From: Nitrosospira sp. Is2
Lineage (GTDB): Bacteria; Pseudomonadota; Gammaproteobacteria; Burkholderiales; Nitrosomonadaceae
Reading direction: 5' to 3'
DNA length: 64,000 nt
Assembly: GCF_033095785.1 (NCBI RefSeq)
Contig: NZ_CP137134.1
Span: 992,001-1,056,000, forward strand
Notes under the pieces: generated by a model
Told to the model about the DNA's origin: nothing
Databases searched by the model: none
Seen by the model: the letters and a program-made list of their open reading frames with translations, nothing else
Shown here: positions 38,036-49,000 of the stretch, piece after piece
How the letters are laid out: every line of letters begins with the position of its first letter
Numbering within the stretch: the stretch's first letter is position 1
Translations under genes and position numbers: made by a program

Positions 38036-41000
38036 TCATCTCTCCAGTGAATCGAGCAACTCCAGCATTCCCAGCAGTTCTGCCTGACCGGAGTATTCCC
38101 CCGACATCAGAGAACGTTTTTCGTCTATTTCGGAAGCGAGGTTTCTCAGCAAGGGATTTTCAAAATGCAAGCGCAAAGGCAATGAGACCGACAAAGCCTG
38201 TTGCAACTTCTGCTGCACTTGCAGGATCGCGAGAGAGTGGCCGCCCAGTTCGAAGAAGCTGTCGTTTCGCCCCACCTGCCCGATGCCCAGCACTTGCGCC
38301 CAGATGCGGGCCAGCACTTCTTCCGCTTCACCTTGCGGGGTCTCGTAGTTGTCACTATCTACAAATTCGGGCTCCGGCAGCGCCTTGCGATCCACCTTGC
38401 CGTTCGGATTCAGCGGCAGGCTCTCCACAACGACAATCGCAGATGGAATCATGTAGTCCGGCAGCGTCCTTGCAATCGCTTCACGCAAACTGGCAGTATC
38501 CGCGCTCTTCCCCGGGTGCAGGGAGACATATCCCACCAGCCGTGCTCCGCTTGGCCCTTCGCCAGCAACCACCACCGCCTCCCGCACCTCCGGCTGTGCG
38601 AGCAGTTGCGCTTCGATTTCACCCAGCTCAATGCGAAAACCCCGCACCTTGACCTGATGGTCAAGGCGCCCCAGATATTCGATCTGCCCATCCCCCCGCC
38701 ATCTCGCCAGGTCCCCAGTACGGTACAGGCGCCCTCCCTTCTCGCCGAAAGGATCGGCTATGAAACGCTCCGCGGTCAGGTCCCCACGGTTCAGATAACC
38801 GCGTGCCAATCCGACACCCCCAAGATAAAGTTCTCCAGCCACACCCTGTGGAACCGGCTTCAAATCAGGGTCAAGTAGGTAGGCTTGAGTGGAAGCAATG
38901 GGTCTCCCCAGTGGAGTGGTATCGTCGTCTATCCTCCCCACAGCAGACCAGACGGTAGTTTCGGTGGGACCATACATATTCCACAGTTCGACCCCCAACC
39001 CCCGCAAGTGATCCGCCAAATCGATTTGAAGGGCTTCGCCCCCACATAATGCCTTCAGAGGTTTTCCGTCTTCACGCTGCGAACCATTCCAACCTGCGCC
39101 AAGTAACATGCGCCAGCCAGCCGGAGTAGATTGCATAACGGTAGCGTGGTGCGTCGATACGAATTGCGTGAGAGCAAAACCATCGCGGCTCACCGCTTTC
39201 GGAGCAATCACGACGCGGGCCCCAACGCTCAAGGGCAGATACAACTCCAGCCCGGCAATGTCAAAAGATAGTGCGGTTACAGACACCAGCGTATCGTCGG
39301 CATCCATCCCAGGAGTATCACTCATGCTGGTTAGGAAATGACTGAGCGCATGGTGATGAATCGCCACTCCCTTTGGTTTACCGGTAGAGCCGGAGGTATA
39401 GATGACATAGGCGAGGTTGTCGCCATGCAGGGATACCGCAGGGTTGCATTCGGACTCGCCATCGAGGTCCAGCATGTCCAGTTCCAGCACCTCGCATTGC
39501 GCCGACTGCGGAATGCGCCCCCTGATATGGCTTTGCGTCAGCAGCAAACCGATCGCGCTGTCTGTCACCATGTAATTCAGGCGCTCCTGCGGATACTCCG
39601 GGTCCAGCGGCACATAAGCCCCGCCTGCCTTGAGTATCGCCAAAAGCCCAACGATCATGTCAATGGAGCGTTCAACCGCAATGCCCACCTTGACTTCAGG
39701 TCTCACGCCATGGGAAATCAGCCGGTGCGCAAGGCGATTTGCCCGCCGATTCAACTCGGCATAGCTCAGCTCGCTATCCCCGAAGATCAGCGCCACCGCC
39801 TCAGGCCGCGCCTCAACCTGCCGCTCGATCAGGCAATGAACAGGCTCGCTATTCACATAACGCTGCTCGTTCACGCCCCAGGCCCTGAGCTGCGCCTGCT
39901 CGCCTTCGGTCAGAATATCGATGTCGCCAAGGCTGCGTTCAGGATGCTCGGCCAGTTGCTGAAGAAGATGAAGGTAGTGCCCGCCCAGTCGCCTGATGGT
40001 CTCCGGCTCGAACAATTCCCTGGCATAAGTCAAAGTGGCTATCAGCTGGCCGTCCGGCTGCTCGATGGTGTCCAGAGTCAATTCGAACTGGGCCGACTGC
40101 TCACCCAGCTCGTGGTTTTCCACAGTGAGGCCAGGCAAGTGCTCCAACGCGCGGTAGTTCTCGCGCAGATGGTTGTACATGACCTGAAATAGCGGATTCT
40201 GATTCAGGTTGCGTTCGGGCTGCAGCGCTTCAACCAGTTGCTCGAACGGCAAGTCCTGATGTGTCTGGGCGCCAAGCGCCGCTTCACGGGCCTGGTCGAG
40301 AACGGCTTTGAGCGGCATGCGACTGTTGATGCGGTTACGCAGCACCTGGGTATTCACGAAGAAACCGACAATATTCTCTATTTCAACCCGATGACGGTTG
40401 GCAATCGGAACGCCAACGCGAATGTCGTTCTGTCCGGTATAGCGTTGCAGCAATGCATGGAAGCCCGCCAGTAACGCCATGAAGAGGGTAGCGCCCTGGC
40501 TCTGGGCCTGGCGCTGCAAACGCGCAACCAGCGCGGCCGGTAACGCGAAAGCATGACGTGCAGCACGATAGTTGGCCCCAGACGGCCGTGGATGATCCGT
40601 CGGAAGCTGCAATACGGGATGCTCTTCCCCTAGCTGGCTGCGCCAGTAGGACAGTTGCCGCTCCTTTTCTCCCGCTTCCAGCCAGTTGCGCTGCCATATC
40701 GCATAATCGGCATACTGTATCGGGAGCGATGGGAGAGAAAGTTCCTCTCCATCTCCACGTCCCTTGATCCGTGCCCGGTACTGGGCAGCAAATTCGTCAA
40801 TTACGATACGGTTTGACCAGGCGTCCGATATGATGTGATGCATCACCACCACGAGAAGGTGGTCTTCCGGCGCAATGCGGATGAGCGCAAGCCGCAGCAG
40901 CGGACCTTGTGTCAGATCAAATGGCGTGCCATTTATCCTGCTGGCTTCCTCATGCGCACGTGCAACCCCTTGCCCAGCCGGCAGGCCCGACAGGTCAATC

Positions 41001-41377
41001 ACGGGAATATCGACCTTCCGTTCCGTCTCAATGACTTGCTCGGGCAGCCCTTCTGCATTCGCCCGAAAAACCGTGCGCAGTGACTCATGCCGCGATACCA
41101 GCGCCTGGAAGCTCCAAACCAGCGCCTCCATATCCAGCTTGCCCACCAATCGTAACCCGCCGCTCAAATGATACGCAGTGCTCAATGGCTCCAGCTGCCA
41201 TAAAAACCAGTGCCGCTGCTGCGCGTACGAGAGTGGTACGGTTTCAGAGGGCTGGCGCGGCGAAATGGCGAACTCGGAACGCACTGGCGCATCCGCGCCG
41301 CCGAGGCGCAGCGCAAGCCTGGCACGTTGTTCGGGGGTCAGGCGTGCGCGCCTCTGTTCAAGATCGCTACTATTCAT
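38036..41377 (-). CDS. Single-module NRPS C-A-T, glycine-like adenylation pocket
   Basis: 1113 residues: C domain about 35-480 (HHIISD about 180), A domain 500-1000, T domain about 1015-1080 (ELGGHSLAI). Pocket residues against GrsA numbering are D235 I236 L239 Q278 L299 G301 M322 V330 W331. This is nearly the published glycine code DILQLGLIW, so glycine is the predicted substrate. The ATG at 41377 (MNSSDLEQRRARLTPEQ) is chosen because the frame to 41512 would overlap the PKS gene by 59 bp. The stop is immediately followed by the ATG of the three-module NRPS. There is no epimerase or release domain, so the chain passes on. The C domain and A flanks are near-identical DNA to the next gene. Confidence 0.94.
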   Translation of the reverse strand: MNSSDLEQRRARLTPEQRARLALRLGGADAPVRSEFAISPRQPSETVPLSYAQQRHWFLWQLEPLSTAYHLSGGLRLVGKLDMEALVWSFQALVSRHESLRTVFRANAEGLPEQVIETERKVDIPVIDLSGLPAGQGVARAHEEASRINGTPFDLTQGPLLRLALIRIAPEDHLLVVVMHHIISDAWSNRIVIDEFAAQYRARIKGRGDGEELSLPSLPIQYADYAIWQRNWLEAGEKERQLSYWRSQLGEEHPVLQLPTDHPRPSGANYRAARHAFALPAALVARLQRQAQSQGATLFMALLAGFHALLQRYTGQNDIRVGVPIANRHRVEIENIVGFFVNTQVLRNRINSRMPLKAVLDQAREAALGAQTHQDLPFEQLVEALQPERNLNQNPLFQVMYNHLRENYRALEHLPGLTVENHELGEQSAQFELTLDTIEQPDGQLIATLTYARELFEPETIRRLGGHYLHLLQQLAEHPERSLGDIDILTEGEQAQLRAWGVNEQRYVNSEPVHCLIERQVEARPEAVALIFGDSELSYAELNRRANRLAHRLISHGVRPEVKVGIAVERSIDMIVGLLAILKAGGAYVPLDPEYPQERLNYMVTDSAIGLLLTQSHIRGRIPQSAQCEVLELDMLDLDGESECNPAVSLHGDNLAYVIYTSGSTGKPKGVAIHHHALSHFLTSMSDTPGMDADDTLVSVTALSFDIAGLELYLPLSVGARVVIAPKAVSRDGFALTQFVSTHHATVMQSTPAGWRMLLGAGWNGSQREDGKPLKALCGGEALQIDLADHLRGLGVELWNMYGPTETTVWSAVGRIDDDTTPLGRPIASTQAYLLDPDLKPVPQGVAGELYLGGVGLARGYLNRGDLTAERFIADPFGEKGGRLYRTGDLARWRGDGQIEYLGRLDHQVKVRGFRIELGEIEAQLLAQPEVREAVVVAGEGPSGARLVGYVSLHPGKSADTASLREAIARTLPDYMIPSAIVVVESLPLNPNGKVDRKALPEPEFVDSDNYETPQGEAEEVLARIWAQVLGIGQVGRNDSFFELGGHSLAILQVQQKLQQALSVSLPLRLHFENPLLRNLASEIDEKRSLMSGEYSGQAELLGMLELLDSLER
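38263..38887. repeat. 625-bp near-identical repeat, copy 2 (A C-terminal part to T)
   Basis: Partner of 34903-35527 (offset 3360). Confidence 0.9.
39362..41235. repeat. 1.87-kb apparently identical repeat, copy 2 (C domain and N-terminal half of A)
   Basis: Partner of 36017-37890 (offset 3345). The two repeat pairs bracket a unique 474-bp core here (38888-39361) and a different 489-bp core in the other gene (35528-36016). Confidence 0.9.
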
Positions 41378-41453
41378 GACAGGTGAGGCCTTAACGCGGA
41401 TCCGGGAGATACCATCATCCTCACAACGTTCCCATCCAACATAAGCTGGCCGA

Positions 41454-44400
41454 TCATGAGCACTCGATCTCGTCAAGCAATTTCGTTTCAACCAATTCAG
41501 CCAGACCCGCAACCGTGGGAGACCGGAAGAAATCCGCAGGGTGCATGTCTACTCCAAAAGCCGCCCGGACCCTGGAAAGCAGCTGTATACCCAGCAAGGA
41601 ATCGCCGCCCAGCTCAAACAAATTGTCATGAGTGCCCACGGCGATCAGCCCGAGCAGACTCTGCCAAATTTCGGCGATACTCTTCTCCAACTCAGTGTCG
41701 GGAGAAATAAAAATAGTCTGTAATGCCGGCCTTGGGTACCTCCCCTCCTCCGCCTGCTTTTCGCTGGCGGTGAATGCAAAAGGCTGTGCTATCAGATCCT
41801 CCTGAGTCTGGCTGAGCCGGGCATTCAAATCGAGGGTGGAGACAATTACCTGGGGCCTCACCGCACTGCTCACGATGCGCTCGAAAGCTTCCACACCCTC
41901 GTTCGGGGCAATTCCTACTCCATCCGGCAGGGCCATGCTTGCGGCCATCCCGACTTCGCGCCAACTGTCCCAATTGACCGAGATCACCGGTGACTCGGAG
42001 TCGCGATAAGCAGCGCGGGCAACGGCATCAAGGTAGGCATTCGCTGCACAATAATCCACTTTGCTGAGACCCCCCGCTATGGATGCAAGCGATGAGCACA
42101 GAAACATGAAGTCAAGGGGTTCATTTTTGAATACGGCTAGCAATGCATGTGTTCCCTGTAGTTTGGGTGCAAATACCGCCGCAACCATGTCCTCTGTTTT
42201 TGCCGAAATCAACCCGCTGCCGACTTCGCCGGCTGAATGAATAACGCCATGAATGTTGCCGAAGCGCTGGCGTGCCTGAGCAACAGCCGCTTTCAGCTCG
42301 GTCTGGATCGCGACATCGGCTTGCAACACCAGCACTTCCGCACCGAGCGCCTCCAGTAGCAAGACCTTCTCTATCTTGCGCCGGGTTGAGTCCGCCTTCT
42401 CGGCGGTTGAGAGGACCTTCGGCCAGTGTTCCCGCGACGGAATGTGAGAACGCCCCAGGAGGACCAGTTTCGCTTTCTGTGTGCGGGCCAGATGTTCGGC
42501 CAGCGTCAGTCCGATACCGCCCAGTCCGCCGGTAATGAAATAGACGCCGTGCTGTCTCAGGCGCGTTTGAGCAGACGGAAGGCACTTGATTGGTTCAAAG
42601 GTCTGGACCCACCGGTGCGGTCCTCGGTAGGCAACTATGGATGGGACGTAATCCGCTTGTGCCTCGGCGAGAACCTGTTTAACGAGGCGCGTCTTCGCAG
42701 CTTCATCAAAAGCCTGCAATTCGACATCGACCACGCGGCACGTTAGATAGGAGTATTCCTGGGGGATAACTTTGCATGGGCCGAGCAAGGACGCTTTTTC
42801 CGGACTAAGTTGTTCACTGCCGGTTACATCCTCCAACTGGTTGGCAATAACGGTAATTTCGACCTTTGCACCAGAAGCAATAAGCCCTTTAACGCTCTCC
42901 AGAGCTTGTGCGAGGTAGAACAAGCTAAAGAAGTTTTTCGTCAGACTTTCTGCATGCGACCGCACCTCGCTATCCGCCGTCATGCTCCAGAGATGAAAGA
43001 TGTGGCCTATGGTTCTGCCGTCATCCCGCATGGCGCGCAGCAGCAGATCATAGTCTTCGCGTTGGCCAGGCCGCACCGTAAAGTGATCCTTATTCTCGCG
43101 CCGAAACGTGGCGCCAGGGGAAATTACGACAGGCTCGATACCATCGGTTGACAAATGCGTGATCATCCCGCTACCAAGATGCTGCTCATCCGTGAAAATC
43201 GCCACACACCCGGTCCGGTCTGTTAATGCGCGAACCGGCATGGCATCGCTCTCGCGCCGCCACGAGGGCGCATAGAACCAGTCATCGAGAGAACGGGCGT
43301 CAGGTTCAGTCCGCCCGTCCCCGTGCAACCCATCTTGACTCGAGGCTTTGTTGCGGACTTCGTTGCTCCTGCCTTCGGGTTTGACCCAGTAGGACTGACG
43401 TTCGAATGGATAGGTCGGCAACGGGACTCGGTGGCGGCGCTCATCGGCATAGAAAGCGTCCCAATCGATGGGCACGCCACTTAACCATAGTTTGCCAAGG
43501 CAAAGGTAAAAGTGGCTCGGGGCCAACTGCGCTTTGGCCGGGTGCGGTAAAGAGGACAGAACAAGTTGTTCCGGTTTCGCGTTGGGATGACGCTTTGCAA
43601 GCGTCGTCAGCGTCTCGCCGGGCCCAACCTCCAGCAGGATCCGGCCCGGATTGCTCAGCAACTCACGCAGGCCGTCACCAAAACGCACCGTTCGGCGCAG
43701 GTGGCGCCCCCAGTAATCGGGATCCGTTGTTTCCTGGGCGGTGATCCAGTCCCCGCTAACGTTCGACAGAAAGGGGATTTTGGGCTGACGCAATTCGGTC
43801 TTGGCGACCATATTCACAAAAGCGGGCAGCATCGGCTCTATCATGGCAGAATGAAACGCATGAGAAACATGCAGCCTGCGGGTAACAATCCCTCTATTTC
43901 CAAGTTCCGCTTCGACAGCTTCAATTGCCTCCGTTAGACCCGACAGGACGCACAGCTCGGGCCCGTTGACGGCTGCAAGATCACAATTTGCATTCAAATA
44001 GGGCGAAATTTCCGCTTCCGGCAACATGACCGAGAGCATGGCGCCGGTTTCCATGCGCTGTAACAGGCGCGCCCTCAGCGCCACGAGGCGGAGCGCGTCC
44101 TCAAGGGAGAACACACCCGCCAAGCACGCGGCCACGTACTCTCCGACGCTATGCCCTATCATTGCCGTCGGGATGATGCTCCATGACATCCACAGCCGGG
44201 CCAATGCATATTCCACGACGAAGAGGGCGGGCTGTGTCACTTCGGTTTGTGCGATCCGGGCCGATACCTGCGCCTGATCGTCGCTGTCTGACCTTTGATA
44301 CATCAGCGTCAGCAGATCGAAATCAAGATACGGTTTCAGCAGACCGACACAGCGATCGAATTCCCGGCGGAAAACGGGCTCGTCATGATACAAGTCCCGA

Positions 44401-46061
44401 GCCATATCCACATATTGGGCTCCCTGACCTGGAAAAAGAAAAGCCACCTCGGGCTTTTCAAGCTTCGCCTGGCCGGTGAGGAAACGATGCGGATCCTGGT
44501 TTTCCAAGACGCTGATCGCATCATTTCCGTCACAGCAAAGCGCGACGGCACGATAGGGGAAGCCTTTTCTACCGGTCAGGAGCGTGTAGGCAACATCAGC
44601 TAGCGGTAGCTCGGGACGAGTCGAGAGCCGGTTGCCCAAGCGGGTGACCATTGCCTCCAACGCACTACTGCTGCGCGCCGAAAGCGCAAGAAGCTGATTT
44701 TTCCGGGAAGGGCCTGATGGTTCCTGCGGCGGAGACTCTTCAATAATTGCGTGAACATTTGTTCCGCCAATGCCAAAGGAGCTTACACCGGCCCGACGCG
44801 GAGTTGAGCCGCTGGGCCAAACCTTGCTTGCTGTATTGACGTAAAATGGGCTCGACGAAAAATCGATGTGAGGATTAGCCTGCTCATAATTGAGGCTGGG
44901 TGGCAGAATTCGATGCTTTAGCGCCAGCGCGGTTTTGATAAGGCCGGCGACCCCTGCTGCTGCGTCCAAGTGACCAACGTTGGTTTTTACCGAACCGATG
45001 CCGCAAAAGCCACGCCGTTGCGTACTTTCACGAAACGCTTGCGTCAATGCCGCAACCTCGATCGGATCGCCCATTGTAGTTCCGGTGCCATGAGCTTCAA
45101 TATAACTGATCGTGTCCGCCGGGACGTCTGCGATCGCCTGCGCGGCGAGGATTACTTCGGCCTGTCCTTCGACACTGGGCGCGGTATAACCAACTTTGGC
45201 CGAACCATCGTTATTCATGGCCGAACCTTTAATCACCGCGTGAATCGTGTCGCCATCGGCCAGGGCGTCCGCGAGCCGTTTCAGCACAACGATTCCCACT
45301 CCGCTTCCGATAACGGTACCAGCCGCCCTTGCATCAAAGGCACGACAATGCCCATCAGGTGAAAGGATCGCGCCGGGCTGGTAACGGTAACCGTCATCAT
45401 GCAACTGATTTACCCACACCCCGCCGGCCATTGCCATATCCGCCTCGTGATTCAGCAGCCCGCGGCTTGCCATGTGCACGGCTGCAAGCGATGTCGAGCA
45501 AGCCGTTTGAACGGTAATGCCGGGCCCGCGCAAATTGAGCTTGTACGAGACTGTGGTCGTCATCGAGTCCTTATTATTGCCGTTCATCAAGCCTTGCAGT
45601 GAGGAGATGTCCTGCATGTCCGAGAAGCGCCCATTGGGAAACAGATTCAGCAAAAGATAAGTGTTTACCCCGCACCCTGCGTATACGCCAATGGGAGCAC
45701 GGTAAGTCGAAGCGTTATAGCCCGCATCTTCCAGGGCCTGCCAGGCTACTTCCAGGAAGAGCCGATGCTGGGGGTCAGTTTCTGCCGCCTCACGCGGCGT
45801 GTAACCAAAGAACGAGGCGTCGAACAGGTCCACCCCTTCCAGATGGGCACGAGCTTTTACGTAGTGTGGATCATCCAGCGCCTTGGCTGGGACGCCGCGA
45901 GCAAGCAATTCCTCCTCTGTGAAGAAGGTCACTGATTCCACCCCGTCTCGCAGGTTGCGCCAGAACGCGTCGACATCGTTTGCACCTGGGAAACGGCCTG
46001 CCATCCCGATAATGGCGATATCAAGCTCGGCTCTATCCAATAACTCTTCTGGATGTTCCAT
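41454..46061 (-). CDS. Type I polyketide synthase module KS-AT-KR-ACP
   Basis: 1535 residues. The KS domain (about 14-440) has TACSTS with the active Cys near 190, and both His motifs (EAHGTGT and NVGHLDAAAG). The AT domain (about 535-840) has GQGAQY, the Ser in GHSVGE near 635, and HAFHSAM, the HAFH signature of malonyl-CoA specificity. The KR (nucleotide motif GGLGGIG near 1178; Tyr in DYCAANAYLD) sits before an ACP (LGGDSLLG near 1486). DH and ER are absent, so it adds one C2 unit and reduces it to a beta-hydroxyl, turning the upstream aminoacyl group into a 4-amino-3-hydroxy (statine-type) unit. The ATG overlaps the upstream TGA, showing coupling. Confidence 0.94.
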   Translation of the reverse strand: MEHPEELLDRAELDIAIIGMAGRFPGANDVDAFWRNLRDGVESVTFFTEEELLARGVPAKALDDPHYVKARAHLEGVDLFDASFFGYTPREAAETDPQHRLFLEVAWQALEDAGYNASTYRAPIGVYAGCGVNTYLLLNLFPNGRFSDMQDISSLQGLMNGNNKDSMTTTVSYKLNLRGPGITVQTACSTSLAAVHMASRGLLNHEADMAMAGGVWVNQLHDDGYRYQPGAILSPDGHCRAFDARAAGTVIGSGVGIVVLKRLADALADGDTIHAVIKGSAMNNDGSAKVGYTAPSVEGQAEVILAAQAIADVPADTISYIEAHGTGTTMGDPIEVAALTQAFRESTQRRGFCGIGSVKTNVGHLDAAAGVAGLIKTALALKHRILPPSLNYEQANPHIDFSSSPFYVNTASKVWPSGSTPRRAGVSSFGIGGTNVHAIIEESPPQEPSGPSRKNQLLALSARSSSALEAMVTRLGNRLSTRPELPLADVAYTLLTGRKGFPYRAVALCCDGNDAISVLENQDPHRFLTGQAKLEKPEVAFLFPGQGAQYVDMARDLYHDEPVFRREFDRCVGLLKPYLDFDLLTLMYQRSDSDDQAQVSARIAQTEVTQPALFVVEYALARLWMSWSIIPTAMIGHSVGEYVAACLAGVFSLEDALRLVALRARLLQRMETGAMLSVMLPEAEISPYLNANCDLAAVNGPELCVLSGLTEAIEAVEAELGNRGIVTRRLHVSHAFHSAMIEPMLPAFVNMVAKTELRQPKIPFLSNVSGDWITAQETTDPDYWGRHLRRTVRFGDGLRELLSNPGRILLEVGPGETLTTLAKRHPNAKPEQLVLSSLPHPAKAQLAPSHFYLCLGKLWLSGVPIDWDAFYADERRHRVPLPTYPFERQSYWVKPEGRSNEVRNKASSQDGLHGDGRTEPDARSLDDWFYAPSWRRESDAMPVRALTDRTGCVAIFTDEQHLGSGMITHLSTDGIEPVVISPGATFRRENKDHFTVRPGQREDYDLLLRAMRDDGRTIGHIFHLWSMTADSEVRSHAESLTKNFFSLFYLAQALESVKGLIASGAKVEITVIANQLEDVTGSEQLSPEKASLLGPCKVIPQEYSYLTCRVVDVELQAFDEAAKTRLVKQVLAEAQADYVPSIVAYRGPHRWVQTFEPIKCLPSAQTRLRQHGVYFITGGLGGIGLTLAEHLARTQKAKLVLLGRSHIPSREHWPKVLSTAEKADSTRRKIEKVLLLEALGAEVLVLQADVAIQTELKAAVAQARQRFGNIHGVIHSAGEVGSGLISAKTEDMVAAVFAPKLQGTHALLAVFKNEPLDFMFLCSSLASIAGGLSKVDYCAANAYLDAVARAAYRDSESPVISVNWDSWREVGMAASMALPDGVGIAPNEGVEAFERIVSSAVRPQVIVSTLDLNARLSQTQEDLIAQPFAFTASEKQAEEGRYPRPALQTIFISPDTELEKSIAEIWQSLLGLIAVGTHDNLFELGGDSLLGIQLLSRVRAAFGVDMHPADFFRSPTVAGLAELVETKLLDEIECS

Positions 46062-49000
46062 CAATGCGTCCCCCCTGCTCTATGCTTCCGTTGAATAAAA
46101 GTGCCCCGTTGCCGCTGCGCCCGCTCCTGATGACGCAGCAAGGACGAATTCTCTGCACGTTCCTCGCCGAGAAACCTTGCGAGGCTGGCAACCGTGGTGT
46201 GTCGGAAAAGTTCGATAATGGCGATACGAGTATTCAATTGCTCTTCCAGCCTGCATTGGACTTTGATCAGTAGCAGCGAATGGCCGCCAAGGTCGAAAAA
46301 ATTGCTGTGCAGCCCGACGCGTGGAACCTCGAGGATTTCCGCCCAGGTTTCGGAAACCATTTTTTCGATCTGAGTGATGGGCGCATCGTAATCCTGTTCC
46401 TCGAATTGCTCGGGCAAAGGTAAGGCGTTCCGGTCAACCTTGCCGTTGGGGCTGAGCGGGAGAGCCTCCAGGAACACGATTGAACTGGGGAGCATGTAAT
46501 CCGGGAGAACGGCGCGTAGCGCTGCTTTCACTGTGCCCACGTTAAGCACCACGCCTGCATGAGCCACTGTATAAGCGATCAGTCGGGGGCCATTGCGGCT
46601 TTCCCGCACTACGACTACCGCGTCGCGCACACCGGCCTGCGCCAGCAACTGGGCCTCAATCTCTCCAAGTTCAACACGGAAGCCGCGAATCTTGATTTGT
46701 TGGTCAAGCCGGCCAATGTATTCCAGTTGTCCGTCGCTCCGCCAACGCACCCGATCGCCCGTCCGATAGAGCCGGCCTCCTCCCTGATTAAAGGGGTCGG
46801 GAATGAATCGATCACCTGTAAGTGCCGGGCGATTGAGATAACCGCGCGCCACACCCATGCCCCCTACGTAAAGTTCGCCTGCCGCGCCCAGGGGCGCGAA
46901 ATTAAGTTCGCTATCCAGCACATAAAGGCTGCGTTGGCCGACCGGGCGCCCTATAGGCGCGTAATCTCCAACCGCGCTTGTTTTGCCATTACTTATCCAG
47001 GCTGCCGGCGTGATAACGGTTTCCGTCGGACCGTAGGCATTGACAAGCCGAACCTCCGCGAAAACCTCCTGCGTCGCGGCGAGGTCGGCGGCGAACCACG
47101 CTTCACCCCCTGCGATGCAAACGCGAACAGAAGATTTGCCTTTGGGCACCAACGGTAGAAGCAGACGCAAATAAGCCGGAGGCAAGTGCAACGTTGTTAT
47201 TCCCTGAGTAGTGATCAGATCTGCAAAACTATCGGTTGCAAGGCTGCGGGCGGATGACAGTACGAGCGTGCCGCCGCCGCTCAAGGGGGTCATCCACTGC
47301 TCGGCAGCAGCATCGAAGTTCATGGAGAAAAACATTAGCTCCCGGTCCCCTGGACGAACGTCGTAGAACTGCTTAATTGCGTCCAGATGCATTGCCAGAG
47401 GACCGTGCGTAACCGCGACACCTTTAGGCATGCCAGTCGATCCAGACGTATAGATAACATATGCGAGGTTATCGTCATGTAATCGAACCTCGGGGTTGGT
47501 GTCTATCCCCGTCTTCAAATCAAGCGCGTCAAGTTCAAGCACTTCCAGGTCAGTGCAATTGGGAATACGGGCCCTGACATGGGCTTGCGTCAACAGCAAC
47601 TGGATGCCGCTGTCTTCCATCATGTGGCTTAGCCGCTGCGGTGGATAATCGGGATCAAGCGGCACATATCCTCCTCCGGCCTTGAGGATGGCGAGGAGGC
47701 CAATGATCATCTCGATGGAACGTTCTGTCGAAATACCCACCTTTGTTTCTGGCCTGACGCCCATTCCAATCAATCTATGCGCCAGTCGATTCGACCGGCA
47801 ATTCAGTTCTGCATAAGTCAGTTTGATGTCACTGAAGACCACGGCGGTGGCCATCGGACATTCCTCCGCCCGGCTCGCTATCAGCTGATGCACGGCTTGT
47901 ACCGGCACGAAGCTGGAATTATTCGTTCCCCAGTCATCCAGTCGCAGCTTATCGCGTTCACTCAGTAGCGGCACATCTCCTACTGCCTGCTCAGGGCGTT
48001 GTGCGAATGCCCGAAGCACATCAATGTAATGCAGGCCCAGCCGCTCCATCGTCGCGGGGTCAAACAGCTCGGAGGCATAGATGAAACTGGCACGTACGCT
48101 GCCGTCCGCTGACTCGACTGTTTCCAGCGTCAGTTCGAACTGGGCTGCCTGCTCGGTAAGCGGGTAATCTGCAACCTTCAACCCCGGAAGTTGCTGGAGC
48201 TTGTGACGATTCATCACCAGATGGTTGATCGTCACCTGAAAGAGCGGGCTATGGCTTAAACTTCGCTGCGGCTGCAATGCTTCTACCAGTTGCTCGAACG
48301 GCAGGTCCTGGTTAGCTTGCGCATCGATAGCAGCCTCCCGCGCCTGATCCAAAAGCCTCGCAAGCTCCATGCGGCCATTTAACCGACTCCGCAATACTTG
48401 TGTATTGACGAAAAAACCAATCAGGCCCAAGGTTTCCAGCCTGTTACGATTGGCCACCGGCACGCCCACACGAATATCCGGCTGCTCTGTATGGCGGTAG
48501 AGCAAAGCCTGAAAACCAGCCAATAATGTCATGAAGAGCGTAGCCCCCCGTTCTTGGGCCAGGCGGCGCAATCCATCTAATACATCCGGCGGCAGGTCAA
48601 AGGAATATCGCGCAGCCCGGTAATTTGCTATCGGCTGCCGAGGATTATCCGTGGGAAGAGTCAACACCGCGTCTTCATTACCCAGGTAGCCCCGCCAGTA
48701 AGCTAGCTGCCTGTCTTTTTCTCCAGCTTCCAGCCATTCTCGCTGCCATGCAGCGTAGTCGGAATAACGGATGGGCAACCTGTCCAAGTCTGCCGTTTCA
48801 CCTCGAAGGCGGGCGACATAGCCCGTGGCCAACTCATCGAGCATGATCTGCATTGAAGCACCATCGGAGATGATGTGATGCATCACCATCACCAGAATAT
48901 GTTCATCCTCTGCCGCCCGTATTAGCGCCACGCGCAGTAGCGGGCCTTGCGTGAGATCGAAAGGGGTTGAAACAAAGCGATCCGCCTCTTCCGCAACTCG

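Noticed and set aside
26719..40767. Many plus-strand frames of 60-370 codons inside the NRPS genes
   Set aside because: They are antisense shadows of conserved NRPS domains, repeat with the duplicated modules, and have no start signals.
41378..41512. N-terminal extension of the glycine-type NRPS by 45 residues
   Set aside because: It overlaps the end of the PKS gene by 59 bp and is not C-domain-like; the ATG at 41377 gives a normal start.
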